Positions 27,581 to 36,678 of a DNA stretch of 64,000 nucleotides are shown here, one piece after another. The notes under the pieces are model-generated. The model saw nothing but the letters and a program-made list of their open reading frames with translations, was not told the DNA's origin and ran no database searches. Position 1 is the first letter of the stretch; each line of letters opens with the position of its first letter. The translations under genes were made by a program, and so were the position numbers. The stretch is taken from positions 77,743 to 141,742 of the forward strand of contig NZ_WUUS01000004.1 of assembly GCF_009831625.1 (NCBI RefSeq). Direction: 5' to 3'. The stretch comes from Halobaculum saliterrae (lineage in GTDB: Archaea > Halobacteriota > Halobacteria > Halobacteriales > Haloferacaceae).

Positions 27581-29038
27581 TCAGTCGTCCGCGGGTGCGG
27601 CCCCCGCCGGCGCCTCCGTCGGCGTCGTCGCCCGCCCGGCCAGCGCCATCCCGACGAGCGCCAGTACCGACAGCGGCCCGAAGAAGTAGAAGGGGACGAA
27701 CGCCCACGACGACTCGAATCCGAGCGACGCCGCCATGAAGACGGCGCCCGCGTGCCACGGGAACAGCGGCCCGGTCGGGGTCCCGGCGGCCTCGACGGCC
27801 CGCGAGAGGTCCCGCGAGTCGAGGCCGTACTCGTCGTACAGCTCCCGGAGGCTCACGCCGGGAACGACGATACTCATGTACTGCTGGGCGGTGAACGCGT
27901 TCGTGAGGAGCGCGGCGGCGCCGGTGCCGACGACGAGGGAGTTGCGCGACCACACCACGTCCGCCAGCCGGTCGGCGACGACCGCGAGCACGTCAGTGCC
28001 CTCCAGCAGGCCGCCGAGCGCGAGCGCGGCGACGACGACGGCGATGGTCCAGCCCGAGCCCGCGAGGCCCCCCGTCGTCAGCAGGCCGTTGACGAGCTCG
28101 CTCCCGGTTTCGGGGGCGGTCCCGTTCAGGAAGGCGTCCCAGGCGGCGGTGAACGACCGACCCTGTGCGAGCACGGTCGTCCCGGCGCCCGCGAACACGC
28201 CGGCGACCAGCGCCGGCAGCGCGGGGTACCCGCGGATCGCGAGGCCGAACGTGACCACCAGCGGGAGGAACACCAGCGGACCGAGCGCGTACGTCGACGC
28301 CAGCGGCCCGGTGATGGCGGCGGTGTCGCCGCCGGATCCGCTCACGACGAAGGCACCGAGGACGGCGTAGCCGACGACCGAGAGGCCGAGCGCGACGGCG
28401 GTGCCGAGGCGCATGGCGTTGATGTGGTCGTACAGGTCGGTGTTCGTCACCGCCGCCGCGAGGTTGGTGGTGTCCGACAGCGGGCTCTGCTTGTCGCCGG
28501 CGTAGGCGCCGGAGACGATGGCGCCGGCGGTCATCGGCGCCGACACGCCGAGCCCGCTCCCGATGCCGATGAAGGCGACGCCGAGCGTCCCGACGGTCGT
28601 CCACGACGACCCGATCGCGAAGGCCACGATCGCCGCAAGCAGGGCCGTCACCGGGAGGAACACCTGCGGCGACAGCAGGCCCAGCCCGTAGTACATCAGC
28701 CCCGGGATCGTCCCCGCGCTGGTCCACGTCGCGATCAGCCCGTAGATGACGAACAGGATCAGTATCGCCTGCATCCCCATCCGCAGGCCGCCCTCGGCGG
28801 CGTCGTAGAGGCCGTCCCAGTCGTAGCCGAGCCGGTAGTGCGCGAACAGCCCGGCGAACGCGATGCTCCACAGCAGCGGTCCGTGCGGGGCGAGTCCGAG
28901 CAGCCCCGAGCCGACGCCCAACGAGGCGACGACGATCACAAGCGGCACGATCGCCTCCGGGAACGTCGGCCGCCGCGGGCCGCCGTCGGTCCCGTCGGCG
29001 CGTGTCGTTCGTGTATCCATCACCGACGAGTAATTCAT
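27581..29038 (-). CDS. nhaC: NhaC-family Na+/H+ antiporter
   Basis: A 485-residue protein with about 11-12 membrane helices of the NhaC ion-transporter family. Signature stretches include FAIGSSWTTVGTLGVAFIGIG and GAIVSGAYAGDKQSPLSDTTNLAAAV, where the polar DKQSPLSDTTN block is typical of NhaC. It probably exchanges Na+ for H+ or acts with malate/lactate as in some relatives. The start at 29038 (MNYSSVMDTR) lies about 30 bases after an AT-rich tract (complement of gtttattattcat), a plausible TATA box; ATG 29020 is an alternative. Confidence 0.85.
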   Translation of the reverse strand: MNYSSVMDTRTTRADGTDGGPRRPTFPEAIVPLVIVVASLGVGSGLLGLAPHGPLLWSIAFAGLFAHYRLGYDWDGLYDAAEGGLRMGMQAILILFVIYGLIATWTSAGTIPGLMYYGLGLLSPQVFLPVTALLAAIVAFAIGSSWTTVGTLGVAFIGIGSGLGVSAPMTAGAIVSGAYAGDKQSPLSDTTNLAAAVTNTDLYDHINAMRLGTAVALGLSVVGYAVLGAFVVSGSGGDTAAITGPLASTYALGPLVFLPLVVTFGLAIRGYPALPALVAGVFAGAGTTVLAQGRSFTAAWDAFLNGTAPETGSELVNGLLTTGGLAGSGWTIAVVVAALALGGLLEGTDVLAVVADRLADVVWSRNSLVVGTGAAALLTNAFTAQQYMSIVVPGVSLRELYDEYGLDSRDLSRAVEAAGTPTGPLFPWHAGAVFMAASLGFESSWAFVPFYFFGPLSVLALVGMALAGRATTPTEAPAGAAPADD

Positions 29039-29331
29039 CTAAGTAATTAAGTTGCACGAGTTTATTATTCATGGTCGTAAATGGGGGTCGGCGTTCACGA
29101 CTCCGACGACGCGAACGGCGCCCGCGACGCGAACTGCGCCGTCAACTCGGCCGGAGTCGGCGACCTGACCGGCGCCGGCGACCCGATCGGCGCCGGCAAC
29201 TCGGTCGACGTCGACGACGACGGAGGCCGAACGGTCGACGGGCGTGGCGGGACGCCGACGAGGGCGAACGTGGGGGAGACCCGCCGGTCGTTTCTGTGGT
29301 CTTTATTGTCCGGCAAATCCTGCGCTCGGGT
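29039..29331. other. Spacer with coding-like, repeat-containing segment
   Basis: The region holds the nhaC promoter at its left end and the ilvE promoter at its right. Between about 29081 and 29275 one plus-strand frame has GC-rich third positions and Asp/Gly-rich residues (DLTGAGDPIGAGNSVDVDDD), with an 18-base imperfect repeat (ctgaccggcgccggcgac, ccgatcggcgccggcaac). It runs out of frame into ilvE and has no proper end, so no gene is called. Confidence 0.5.
29301..29308 (+). promoter_or_regulatory. TATA-like box of ilvE
   Basis: CTTTATTG stands 24-31 bases before the ilvE ATG at 29332, which fits a leaderless transcript. Confidence 0.45.
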
Positions 29332-30264
29332 ATGTCCGGCTTCGCGGAGATGGACGTCGACACCATCTGGCACGACGGCGAGTACGTCGACTGGGAGGAC
29401 GCGACGACGCACGTCCTCACACACGGACTGCACTACGGCACGGGCGTCTTCGAGGGCGTGCGCGCGTACGACACCGGGGACGGGACGGCGGTGTTCCGCT
29501 GGGAGGAGCACCTCGACCGCTTCTTCGAGTCGACGAAGCCGTACGACATGGAGATCCCCTTCTCCCGGGAGGAGCTGACCGAGGCGACGATGGAGGTCAT
29601 CCGCCGCAACGACCTCGACTCGGCGTACGTCCGCCCGATCGCCTACTACGGCTACCACAGCCTCGGCGTCTCGCCCGGCGACTGCCCCACCGAGGTCGCC
29701 ATCGCGGCGTGGCCGTGGGGGACGTACCTCGGCGACGACGCGCTGGAGAACGGCATCAAGGCGATGGTCTCCTCGTGGCGCAAGCACTCCTCCTCGCAGA
29801 TCCCGACGAACGCGAAGACGACGGGGCTGTACGTCAACTCCCTGCTGGCGGGCGAGGAGGCCCGCCGCAACGGCTACAAGGAGGCGATCGTCCTCAACAA
29901 GGAGGGGAACGTCGCGGAGGGTCCCGGCGAGAACATCTTCCTCGTGCGCGACGGCGAGATCTTCACGCCCGGGCTCTCGGAGTCCATCCTCGACGGCATC
30001 ACCCGCAACACGGTGATCGAGTTGGCCCGCGAGCGCGGCTACACCGTCCACGACAACGTGAGTATCTCCCGCGGCGAGCTGAACACCGCCGACGAGCTGT
30101 TCTTCACCGGCTCGGCGGCGGAGGTCACGCCGATCCGGCAGGTGGACAACGTCGAGATCGGGAACGGCTCGCGCGGGCCGATCACCGAGGAGCTCCAGAC
30201 CGCGTTCTTCGACCTCGTGGAGCGTCGTACCGACGACCACGAGGAGTGGTTGACGTACGTCTGA
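29332..30264 (+). CDS. ilvE: Branched-chain amino-acid aminotransferase
   Basis: A 310-residue class IV PLP aminotransferase that interconverts Val, Leu and Ile with their 2-oxo acids, using glutamate/2-oxoglutarate. Lys162 in the segment NAKTTGLYVNSLLAG is the expected Schiff-base residue. Motifs typical of BCAT are HGLHYGTGVFEGVRAY near the start, EGPGENIFLV, and ELFFTGSAAEVTPI. Length matches bacterial and archaeal IlvE. The ATG at 29332 follows a TATA box by about 27 bases. It converges on meaB. Confidence 0.95.
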   Translation: MSGFAEMDVDTIWHDGEYVDWEDATTHVLTHGLHYGTGVFEGVRAYDTGDGTAVFRWEEHLDRFFESTKPYDMEIPFSREELTEATMEVIRRNDLDSAYVRPIAYYGYHSLGVSPGDCPTEVAIAAWPWGTYLGDDALENGIKAMVSSWRKHSSSQIPTNAKTTGLYVNSLLAGEEARRNGYKEAIVLNKEGNVAEGPGENIFLVRDGEIFTPGLSESILDGITRNTVIELARERGYTVHDNVSISRGELNTADELFFTGSAAEVTPIRQVDNVEIGNGSRGPITEELQTAFFDLVERRTDDHEEWLTYV

Positions 30265-30271
30265 CCGGGGA

Positions 30272-30314
30272 GTTCGGTCGTCTCGGTTCGCAGTGTTCGG
30301 TCGTCTCGGTTCGC
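30272..30314. repeat. 20-bp direct repeat between ilvE and meaB
   Basis: The 20 bases gttcggtcgtctcggttcgc occur at 30272-30291 and 30295-30314, three bases apart, followed by further degenerate gttcg copies. This is a simple-sequence-like spacer between convergent genes. Confidence 0.85.
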
Positions 30315-30417
30315 GGCTTCGTTCGTTCCGGTTCGTTCGGTCCGCTGACCGACCGGTGAAACGGGTCGCGGGCGCCGACTTTCACCTCGTCTCGCCGCTA
30401 CGGACGAGCGAGGCGGC

Positions 30418-31485
30418 TCACCGCTCCAACTCCTCGTCGACGCACTCCCGCACGGGCGCGACCAACTCGTCGGCCACGCTGTAGGGGTCCGTCTCCCGCG
30501 AGAGCACGTCCTCGGCGAGCGCGTCGATCCCGCCGCGGGCCTCGATCACCCCCTCGAGCAGCTCGGCGGTGTCGGCGCGGATCAACTGTCGGATCTCCTC
30601 GGCGTAGCGGGTGCGCGCCCGGTCGTCGATCTGACCGGTCTCCTGAAGCCACGTGGCGTGCTCGTCGAGCGTCTCGATCAGCTCGTCGACGCCGGTGGCG
30701 TCGGTGGCGACCGTCTCGACGACCCGGGGGTTCCACGCCTCCTCGTCGGGGTCGTCGAGGGCGACCTCGGCCATCTCCTCGTCGTCGACGGGGCCGTGGT
30801 GGCCGGTGTTCAGCCCCGCGGCGGGGTTCTCCCGCATGTGGATCATCTCCTCCAGTTCGGCGACGGTGCGCTCGGCGCCGTCCATGTCGGCCTTATTGAC
30901 GACGAACACGTCGCCGATCTCGAGGATGCCCGCCTTCAGCATCTGCACGTCGTCGCCCGAGCCCGGCTGGACGAGCACACACACCGTGTCGGCGGTCCGC
31001 ACGATGTCCACCTCGTTCTGCCCGGCGCCGACCGTCTCGATGATCACCTTGTCCTTGCCGAACGCGTCGAGGGCCTTGATCGCGTCCGACGTGGCCGTCG
31101 AGAGGCCGCCGAGCGTCCCGCGGGCGGACATCGACCGGAAGAACACGTCCATGTCGCCGACGTTCGAGGCCATCCGGATCCGGTCGCCAAGCACCGCCCC
31201 GCCGGTGTACGGCGAGGACGGATCGACCGCGATGACGCCCACTGTGTCGCCGCGGTCGCGGTACACGCTCGCCAACTTGTCGACGAGCGTCGACTTGCCG
31301 GCGCCGGGGCTGCCAGTGATCCCGATCACGTCCGCGGTCCCGGTGTGGGCGTGGAGCTCGGAGACGATGTCGCGGTACCCCGGCGAGCGGTTCTCGATCT
31401 TCGTGATGACGCGCGCGAGGGCCCGATGTCTCCCGTCCAGCAAGTCATCGACCAGCGCCGACTCCGTCCCAGTTGCCGTCATCAC
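30418..31485 (-). CDS. meaB: Methylmalonyl-CoA mutase-associated GTPase MeaB
   Basis: A 355-residue G3E-family P-loop GTPase that chaperones cobalamin loading and protects methylmalonyl-CoA mutase. The Walker A motif is GSPGAGKST at 58-66; other features are DPSSPYTGGAVLGDRIRM (switch I), the ETVGAGQNEVD switch II/III block, and NKADMDGAE as the base-recognition motif. The N-terminal and C-terminal helical arms match MeaB/ArgK. The upstream gene, a cobalamin-binding mutase subunit, overlaps it by four bases, so both are coupled. Confidence 0.95.
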   Translation of the reverse strand: MMTATGTESALVDDLLDGRHRALARVITKIENRSPGYRDIVSELHAHTGTADVIGITGSPGAGKSTLVDKLASVYRDRGDTVGVIAVDPSSPYTGGAVLGDRIRMASNVGDMDVFFRSMSARGTLGGLSTATSDAIKALDAFGKDKVIIETVGAGQNEVDIVRTADTVCVLVQPGSGDDVQMLKAGILEIGDVFVVNKADMDGAERTVAELEEMIHMRENPAAGLNTGHHGPVDDEEMAEVALDDPDEEAWNPRVVETVATDATGVDELIETLDEHATWLQETGQIDDRARTRYAEEIRQLIRADTAELLEGVIEARGGIDALAEDVLSRETDPYSVADELVAPVRECVDEELER

Positions 31486-31907
31486 TCGCGGTTGGGGACG
31501 TTCTCGCGGACGAACTCGATCGTCTCCTCCATCGGGGTGCCCGGCCCGAAGACGGCGCCGACACCCATCTCGAGCATCTCGTCGCGGTCGTCGTCGGGGA
31601 CGATCCCGCCGACGAGAATGAGCGTGTCCTCGAAGGCGTCGTACTCCTTCAGCCCGTCCACGATCTTCGGGACGAGCGTGTTGTGCGCCCCCGAGAGGAT
31701 CGAGATGCCGAGGACGTCGACGTCCTCCTGAACGGCCGCCTGGACGATCTCGTCGGGCGCGCGGTGGAGTCCGGAGTAGATGACCTCGAAGCCGGCGTCG
31801 CGAAACGCACGCGAGATGACGTGTGCACCGCGGTCGTGGCCGTCGAGGCCCACCTTCGCGATGAGACAGCGGATCTGCCGCCCCTCCTCGCGCTCTTGTG
31901 TACTCAT
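31482..31907 (-). CDS. Methylmalonyl-CoA mutase cobalamin-binding (C-terminal) subunit
   Basis: A 141-residue B12-binding Rossmann domain. The DxHxxG motif that supplies the lower His ligand to cobalt reads D22-G-H24-D-R-G27, followed by GISILSGAHNTL and LILVGGIVPDDD, the conserved B12-domain strands. In haloarchaea the mutase is split, with a separate large catalytic subunit and this small subunit; no large subunit lies in the window. The gene overlaps meaB by four bases, consistent with a mutase repair and assembly pair in propionyl-CoA or 3-hydroxypropionate metabolism. Confidence 0.92.
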   Translation of the reverse strand: MSTQEREEGRQIRCLIAKVGLDGHDRGAHVISRAFRDAGFEVIYSGLHRAPDEIVQAAVQEDVDVLGISILSGAHNTLVPKIVDGLKEYDAFEDTLILVGGIVPDDDRDEMLEMGVGAVFGPGTPMEETIEFVRENVPNRE

Positions 31908-32011
31908 GGATCTCGGTTGGGCGGCGCCGGTGTTGACTTTAACGGACGTCCATGATGCCTCACGGTGGTCCGCGGATCCGCCGAACAGGCCGGCGCCCGG
32001 GCCGAGCCCCG

Positions 32012-33190
32012 CTACGGGAACTCGATGTCGGCCGCATACAGCCCGAACGCCGCGGCCTCGACCCCGGAGAGCGGAACCGGGACCACGCCGACGGTGAGAT
32101 CGGCCGGACCGTCGACCGTCTCACGGGTGATGTCGCGGTGGACGACCTCGGCGGGGCCCTCGGAACCGAACAGGTCCCGCTCGGTCTCCGTCGGGAACGC
32201 GTCCGATACCGGTTTCCCGAGCCCCTCGGAGCCGAACAGCGCCTCGTAGGCCGTGTTGATCTCCGTGAGTACCGGCTCGTCCCCGTTCCTCGACTCGACG
32301 TACACCGCCGGCGACCGGATCCCGTCGAAGAAGTAGTGGAGCCGGTCGCGCTCGACGCGGAGGTCCGCCTCCCGCTCGAGTCGCGCGAGCGCCTCGGCGG
32401 CGTGCGAGCTGACGATCTCGAGGAACTCGGCGTCCTGCCGGTCGAACGCCTCCTCCCTATCGGTCGTCACTTGCAACACGCCCACGTCGCTGATCGGAAC
32501 ACTCACGACTGACCGAACGGCGACGTCCCGCGCCCGGTCCGGGTCGGACCGGTAGTCGCCGACGATCTGCGTCTCGCCCGTGCGGTACGTCCGCCCGGCG
32601 ATCCCCTGATCGATATCCAGGCGAACGTTCACCTCGCCCTCGAGCGTGTGGCCGTGCGGATAGAACTCGTCGCCGTCGCGTAACGCGAGGACGCACCGCC
32701 CGTGTCCGAGGGCGTTCGTCACCGCCGACACAACCGTGTCGCTCACCTCCTCGACCGACTGACACGCGGTCAGCTCCTCCGTGTACGTGTTCAGCGCCGA
32801 CAGCTTCGCGTTCGCCTCCGCGAGGGCGTTGCGCTCGCGTTCGCGCTCGATGCGCTCGGAGACGCGGCGCGCGAGGAGGTCCGTCCCGCCGTCGGTGGCG
32901 ACGACTTCGTCGACCGGCACGGACGGGACCTCGTTCCCGTAGACGATCAACGGGACGTCCCTCGTCTCGGAGACGAGGTTCTCCACGCAGTCCGTCCGGT
33001 GCGACACGACCACGACACAGTCGAGCGTCGGCCCGATCTCGCGAAGGTACTCCGTGGCGACGGCGCCGCGTTTGTGCAGGACGGTCGCGTCCAGGCTGGA
33101 CTCGATCGCCTCCACGACGTCCGCGCCGTAGTCGCTCGGCGTCCCGTCGGAGACCGCGACCAGAACGCGGGCGTCGTGTGAGGTGGGCAT
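32012..33190 (-). CDS. GAF/PAS sensor protein with degenerate receiver domain
   Basis: A 392-residue soluble protein with three parts. Residues about 5-110 have receiver-like alternation, but the third strand reads LDCVVVVSHR, with no phosphorylatable Asp. Residues about 125-275 form a GAF domain (AVTNALGHGRCVLALRDGD, YRTGETQIVGDYR, VSVPISDVGVLQVTTD), and residues about 285-385 a PAS-like domain (YFFDGIRSPAVYVES). A coiled linker (SERIERERERNALAEANAKL) lies between the first two. No histidine kinase or HTH domain is present, so it may signal by protein contact. It belongs to the varied haloarchaeal GAF/PAS families. Confidence 0.75.
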   Translation of the reverse strand: MPTSHDARVLVAVSDGTPSDYGADVVEAIESSLDATVLHKRGAVATEYLREIGPTLDCVVVVSHRTDCVENLVSETRDVPLIVYGNEVPSVPVDEVVATDGGTDLLARRVSERIERERERNALAEANAKLSALNTYTEELTACQSVEEVSDTVVSAVTNALGHGRCVLALRDGDEFYPHGHTLEGEVNVRLDIDQGIAGRTYRTGETQIVGDYRSDPDRARDVAVRSVVSVPISDVGVLQVTTDREEAFDRQDAEFLEIVSSHAAEALARLEREADLRVERDRLHYFFDGIRSPAVYVESRNGDEPVLTEINTAYEALFGSEGLGKPVSDAFPTETERDLFGSEGPAEVVHRDITRETVDGPADLTVGVVPVPLSGVEAAAFGLYAADIEFP

Positions 33191-33299
33191 CGTTCGTCTC
33201 GTCGGTAATGACGGATCGCAGAGAGATAACTCATTCGTCTACCGAACGTCGTGACAGATCGAACTGGCACAGTGACGGACGGGTTCCGTGGCCCGCCTC

Positions 33300-35174
33300 T
33301 CAGACGTGTTCGTGGAGGAACTCGACGATCGCTCGGTACGCCTCGATCCGGTTCTCCAGCTTCGAGAAGCCGTGGCCCTCGTCCTCGAAGATCAGCTTCC
33401 GGGTGGGGACGTGCTCGCTCGCCTCCTCGACGATCTGCTCGGCCTCCCCCACCGGGACGCGCGGGTCGTTCGCGCCGTGGAGCACGAACAGCGGCGCGGC
33501 GATCTCGTCGACGTGGTTGATCGGGGAGACGGACTCGAGGAACTCCCGATCCTCCTCCAGCGACCCGTACTCGGCCTCCCGGAGCTCGCGGCGCCAGTCG
33601 CCGGTGTTCTCGAGGAAGGTCACGAAGCTGGCGATGCCGACGATGTCGATCCCGGCGGCCCACAGGTCGGGGTACTCGGTCATCGCGGCGAGCACCATGA
33701 ACCCGCCGTAGCTGCCGCCCATGGCGACGATCCGCTCGTCGTCGACCGCGGGGTGGTCGTGGAGCCACTCGACTGCCGCCTCGATGTCGGCCACCGAGTC
33801 CATCCGCCGTTCCACGTCGTCGAGGTGCGAGTACGCCTTCCCGTAGCCCGCGGAGCCGCGGACGTTCGGCTCGAAGACGGCGTAGCCGTTGTTGAGGAAG
33901 TACTGCTTCACCGCGTTGAACGACGGTCGTCGTTGGCTCTCGGGGCCGCCGTGGATGTCGACGACGACCGGCGTGTCGCCCTCGCCCGCGTCGTCGGGCG
34001 TCGAGAAGAACGCGGGGATCTCGCGGCCGTCGAAGGTCGGGTAGTGGACCAGCTCGGGCTCGACGAACGTGTCCTCGGAGATGCCCGCCGTCGCGGCGTG
34101 CGTCCATCGCGTCGTCTCGCCGGACTTCACGTCCACGACGTACGTGTTCGTGTTGACGGTGCTGCCCGTGACCGTGACGGCGACGCGGTCGGCGTCGGGA
34201 CCGAACGAGACGCCGCCGGCGACGCACTCCGGGAGGTCCGGTTCGGCGAACGCGTCGATCCGATCCGGCGCGGTGAACTCGCCGACCGTGAGCTCGGTGT
34301 AGCCCTCCACGTTTCGCGAGTAGGCGACCCGGTTGGTGTCCTCGTCGACGACGACGCCGTCGACGTTCCACTCGCCGCCGTCCTCGACGACGAACAGGTC
34401 GCCGAGCGCCTCGCCGGCCCTGTCCCCGTCGCCGCCGTCCGGTCCGCCGCCCCCGTCGCCGCTCTCGCCGTCGGTCCCGAGTGAGATCCGCTCCAGTCGG
34501 AGCGTGTCGGAGGCGTGATCGGTGCACACGTACACGCTGTCGCCGTCGGGGGACCACTCGGGGCTCTGAAACCGCGCCTCCGACGTGTGGGGCGTGAGGT
34601 GGGTGCGTTCCCCGGTCCCGATGTCGAGCACGTGGAGGTCGTGGTCGAAGCTCCCCCGGGCCTCGTGGACGAGCAGCCGCGTGTCGTCGGGGGACCAGCC
34701 GGCCACCGAGAGCCAGCCGTCGCCCTCGTACACCAACTCGGCCTCCTCGCCCGTCTCGTCGCGCCCCTGCACGTACACGTCGAAGACGGACTCGTCGCGG
34801 CGGTTCGAGGCGAACGCGAACCGCTCGCCGTCGTGGGACCAGCCGCCCCAGCGGTGTTTCGCCTCGGGCATCCCCGTCAGCTCGGTGACGACGCCGGCGT
34901 CGGGGTCGAGCCGGAACAGCTGCGCCCGCTCGTTTCCGCCCTCGTCCATACCGAACGCGAGCTCTCGCCGCTCCGGCGACCAGTCCACGAACGTGACGCG
35001 CTCGTCGTAGAAGGTGTGCTGCTCGGGCCACGCCCCCGGCTCGTCGAGGCTCCACACCTGCGGCGTGCCCGTGGTGTCCATCAGGAACGCGAGCGTGCCG
35101 TCGGGGGCGAACGCGGCGCTGTGGGCCGAGCGCACGTTCAGGTACCGCTCGATGTCGTACGTCGGGTCCGTCAT
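33300..35174 (-). CDS. S9 family prolyl-oligopeptidase-like serine peptidase
   Basis: A 624-residue protein with an N-terminal beta-propeller (about 1-370, blades with WSPDG-type turns such as VDWSPERRELAF and WSPDDTRLLV) and a C-terminal alpha/beta-hydrolase. The catalytic triad is readable: Ser488 in GGSYGGF, Asp570 in HGANDPRVP, and His601 in DEGHGFS. Such enzymes cleave acyl or oligopeptides after the propeller selects short substrates. A Gly/Asp-rich loop (about 233-255, GDGGGGPDGGDGDRAGE) in the propeller is probably a halophile insertion. No signal peptide is visible, so it is cytoplasmic. Confidence 0.93.
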   Translation of the reverse strand: MTDPTYDIERYLNVRSAHSAAFAPDGTLAFLMDTTGTPQVWSLDEPGAWPEQHTFYDERVTFVDWSPERRELAFGMDEGGNERAQLFRLDPDAGVVTELTGMPEAKHRWGGWSHDGERFAFASNRRDESVFDVYVQGRDETGEEAELVYEGDGWLSVAGWSPDDTRLLVHEARGSFDHDLHVLDIGTGERTHLTPHTSEARFQSPEWSPDGDSVYVCTDHASDTLRLERISLGTDGESGDGGGGPDGGDGDRAGEALGDLFVVEDGGEWNVDGVVVDEDTNRVAYSRNVEGYTELTVGEFTAPDRIDAFAEPDLPECVAGGVSFGPDADRVAVTVTGSTVNTNTYVVDVKSGETTRWTHAATAGISEDTFVEPELVHYPTFDGREIPAFFSTPDDAGEGDTPVVVDIHGGPESQRRPSFNAVKQYFLNNGYAVFEPNVRGSAGYGKAYSHLDDVERRMDSVADIEAAVEWLHDHPAVDDERIVAMGGSYGGFMVLAAMTEYPDLWAAGIDIVGIASFVTFLENTGDWRRELREAEYGSLEEDREFLESVSPINHVDEIAAPLFVLHGANDPRVPVGEAEQIVEEASEHVPTRKLIFEDEGHGFSKLENRIEAYRAIVEFLHEHV

Positions 35175-35368
35175 GTCCTAACAGTCCCCGGCGCGCGTCG
35201 AAAGCGTTCGGGTCGGCGAAGCGTCCGGTCGAGGCGGCGGCGCCTCGGGGGCACTCGGCGGGCGCCCCTCGATGACCGTCGACGAGCGCCGACACCCGTC
35301 GGCCGATGACCGACGCCCGCGGGGAGTATCGCCTCCCTTTTTGTTCTCTCACCGGTAGCCGATCGCAC

Positions 35369-36430
35369 ATGCGCGTCGCGGTGGTCTCGATGGACACGGT
35401 GGCAACGCGGGACACCGCCGCGGTCCGTCGGACACGCCGCGTCGCCGCCGGGCTCGCCGCCCGCGGCCACGAGGTCCACTGGCTGTGTGCACAGTGGTGG
35501 GGCGGCGAGATCCGCCACTTCGAACAGGACGCGATCGAGTACCACGCCGTGACCGAGCGTCCCGCGCCGGGGCGCTTCCGGTCGAAGCTCCCGTTCCTCC
35601 TCCGCCGCGTCGACCCGGATCTCGTCCACGCCGTCTCCGTCCCGCCCGGACACGCGACGACCGCGAAGACGACCGCCGCGATACTTCGGGTTCCGGTCGT
35701 CCTCGACTGGTGGGAGCGCGACCCCGACCGCGGCTCCGACCGGCGCTACCGGAAGGCGGCGACGCGCGCGGACCGCGTGATCGCGCCCTCCGAGACGGTT
35801 CGAACGGCCGTCCGCGAGCACGGCGCAAGCGACGTGAGCGTCCGCGTGATCCCCGAGAGCATCGACGTCGACCTCGTTCGCTCGGCGGACGCGGACGACC
35901 GCTTCGACATGGTGTGGGGGCGCGACCTCGACGGCGACGCGAACGTCGGCGAGTTCCTCCTCGCGCTGGCGGAACTGCGCGACCGCGACTGGCGCGCGGC
36001 GGTCGTCGGCGACGGCCCCGCCCGCGACGACGCCGAGCGCATGGCCGCCGACCTCCGGATCGACGACCGCGTGCACTTCCTCGGCGACCTCGACGAGACG
36101 GAGTTCGTCCCGGTGCTCAAGGGCTCGCACGTGTTCGCGCAGACGGCCACCTACGAGCCGTTCGCGACCGAGCTGCTGTGGGCGCTTGCGTGCGGCTGCG
36201 TCGGCATCGTGGAGTACCAGGCGGGCTCCTCGGCGCACGAACTCGTCGAGGGGCTCGACCGCGGTCGGCTCGTCACCTCGCCGCAGGAGCTGGCCGACGA
36301 GATCGTCGCCTGCGGCGACCTTCCGGAGTGGGAACGGAACGACGGGTTCGCCGGCTTCGACCACGACGAGGTGCTCGACGAGTGGGTCGACTGCTACGAG
36401 GACGCGCTCGACGGGCAGGGCTGGTTCTAA
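35369..36430 (+). CDS. GT-B glycosyltransferase (family 4-like)
   Basis: A 353-residue protein with a GT-B fold. The N-terminal half has the starting strand RVAVVSMDTVATRDTAAVRR and the segment VHWLCAQWWGGE; the C-terminal half has WRAAVVGDGPARDDAERMA and the EX7E-type region around THVFAQTATYEPFATELLWALACGC, which binds the sugar nucleotide. The substrate is unknown; possible roles are glycolipid, N-glycan or exopolysaccharide synthesis. ATG 35369 begins MRVAVVSMD and follows the T-rich ctttttgttc by about 25 bases. No other glycan genes lie nearby, so it appears solitary. Confidence 0.85.
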   Translation: MRVAVVSMDTVATRDTAAVRRTRRVAAGLAARGHEVHWLCAQWWGGEIRHFEQDAIEYHAVTERPAPGRFRSKLPFLLRRVDPDLVHAVSVPPGHATTAKTTAAILRVPVVLDWWERDPDRGSDRRYRKAATRADRVIAPSETVRTAVREHGASDVSVRVIPESIDVDLVRSADADDRFDMVWGRDLDGDANVGEFLLALAELRDRDWRAAVVGDGPARDDAERMAADLRIDDRVHFLGDLDETEFVPVLKGSHVFAQTATYEPFATELLWALACGCVGIVEYQAGSSAHELVEGLDRGRLVTSPQELADEIVACGDLPEWERNDGFAGFDHDEVLDEWVDCYEDALDGQGWF

Positions 36431-36678
36431 ACGAACCGCTTTTCACGGGGGCCTCGCGCCCCTCCGGGGCGCTCGACCCCCGCCAGACCTCGTTCATGAT
36501 CAAACGGCCGCTCGCTCGGCCTTCGGCCTCGCTCGCGGTACGACCGCTAGCGACTTCCGCACCGCAACCGCGACCGCACCGCTTCAGCGACAGCGACCGC
36601 GTTCGCACCGCCTGCCCGCGGTCCCCCGACACGGATTCGATCGACGGATATACGTTCGGGACACGCCTAGCCGCGAGC

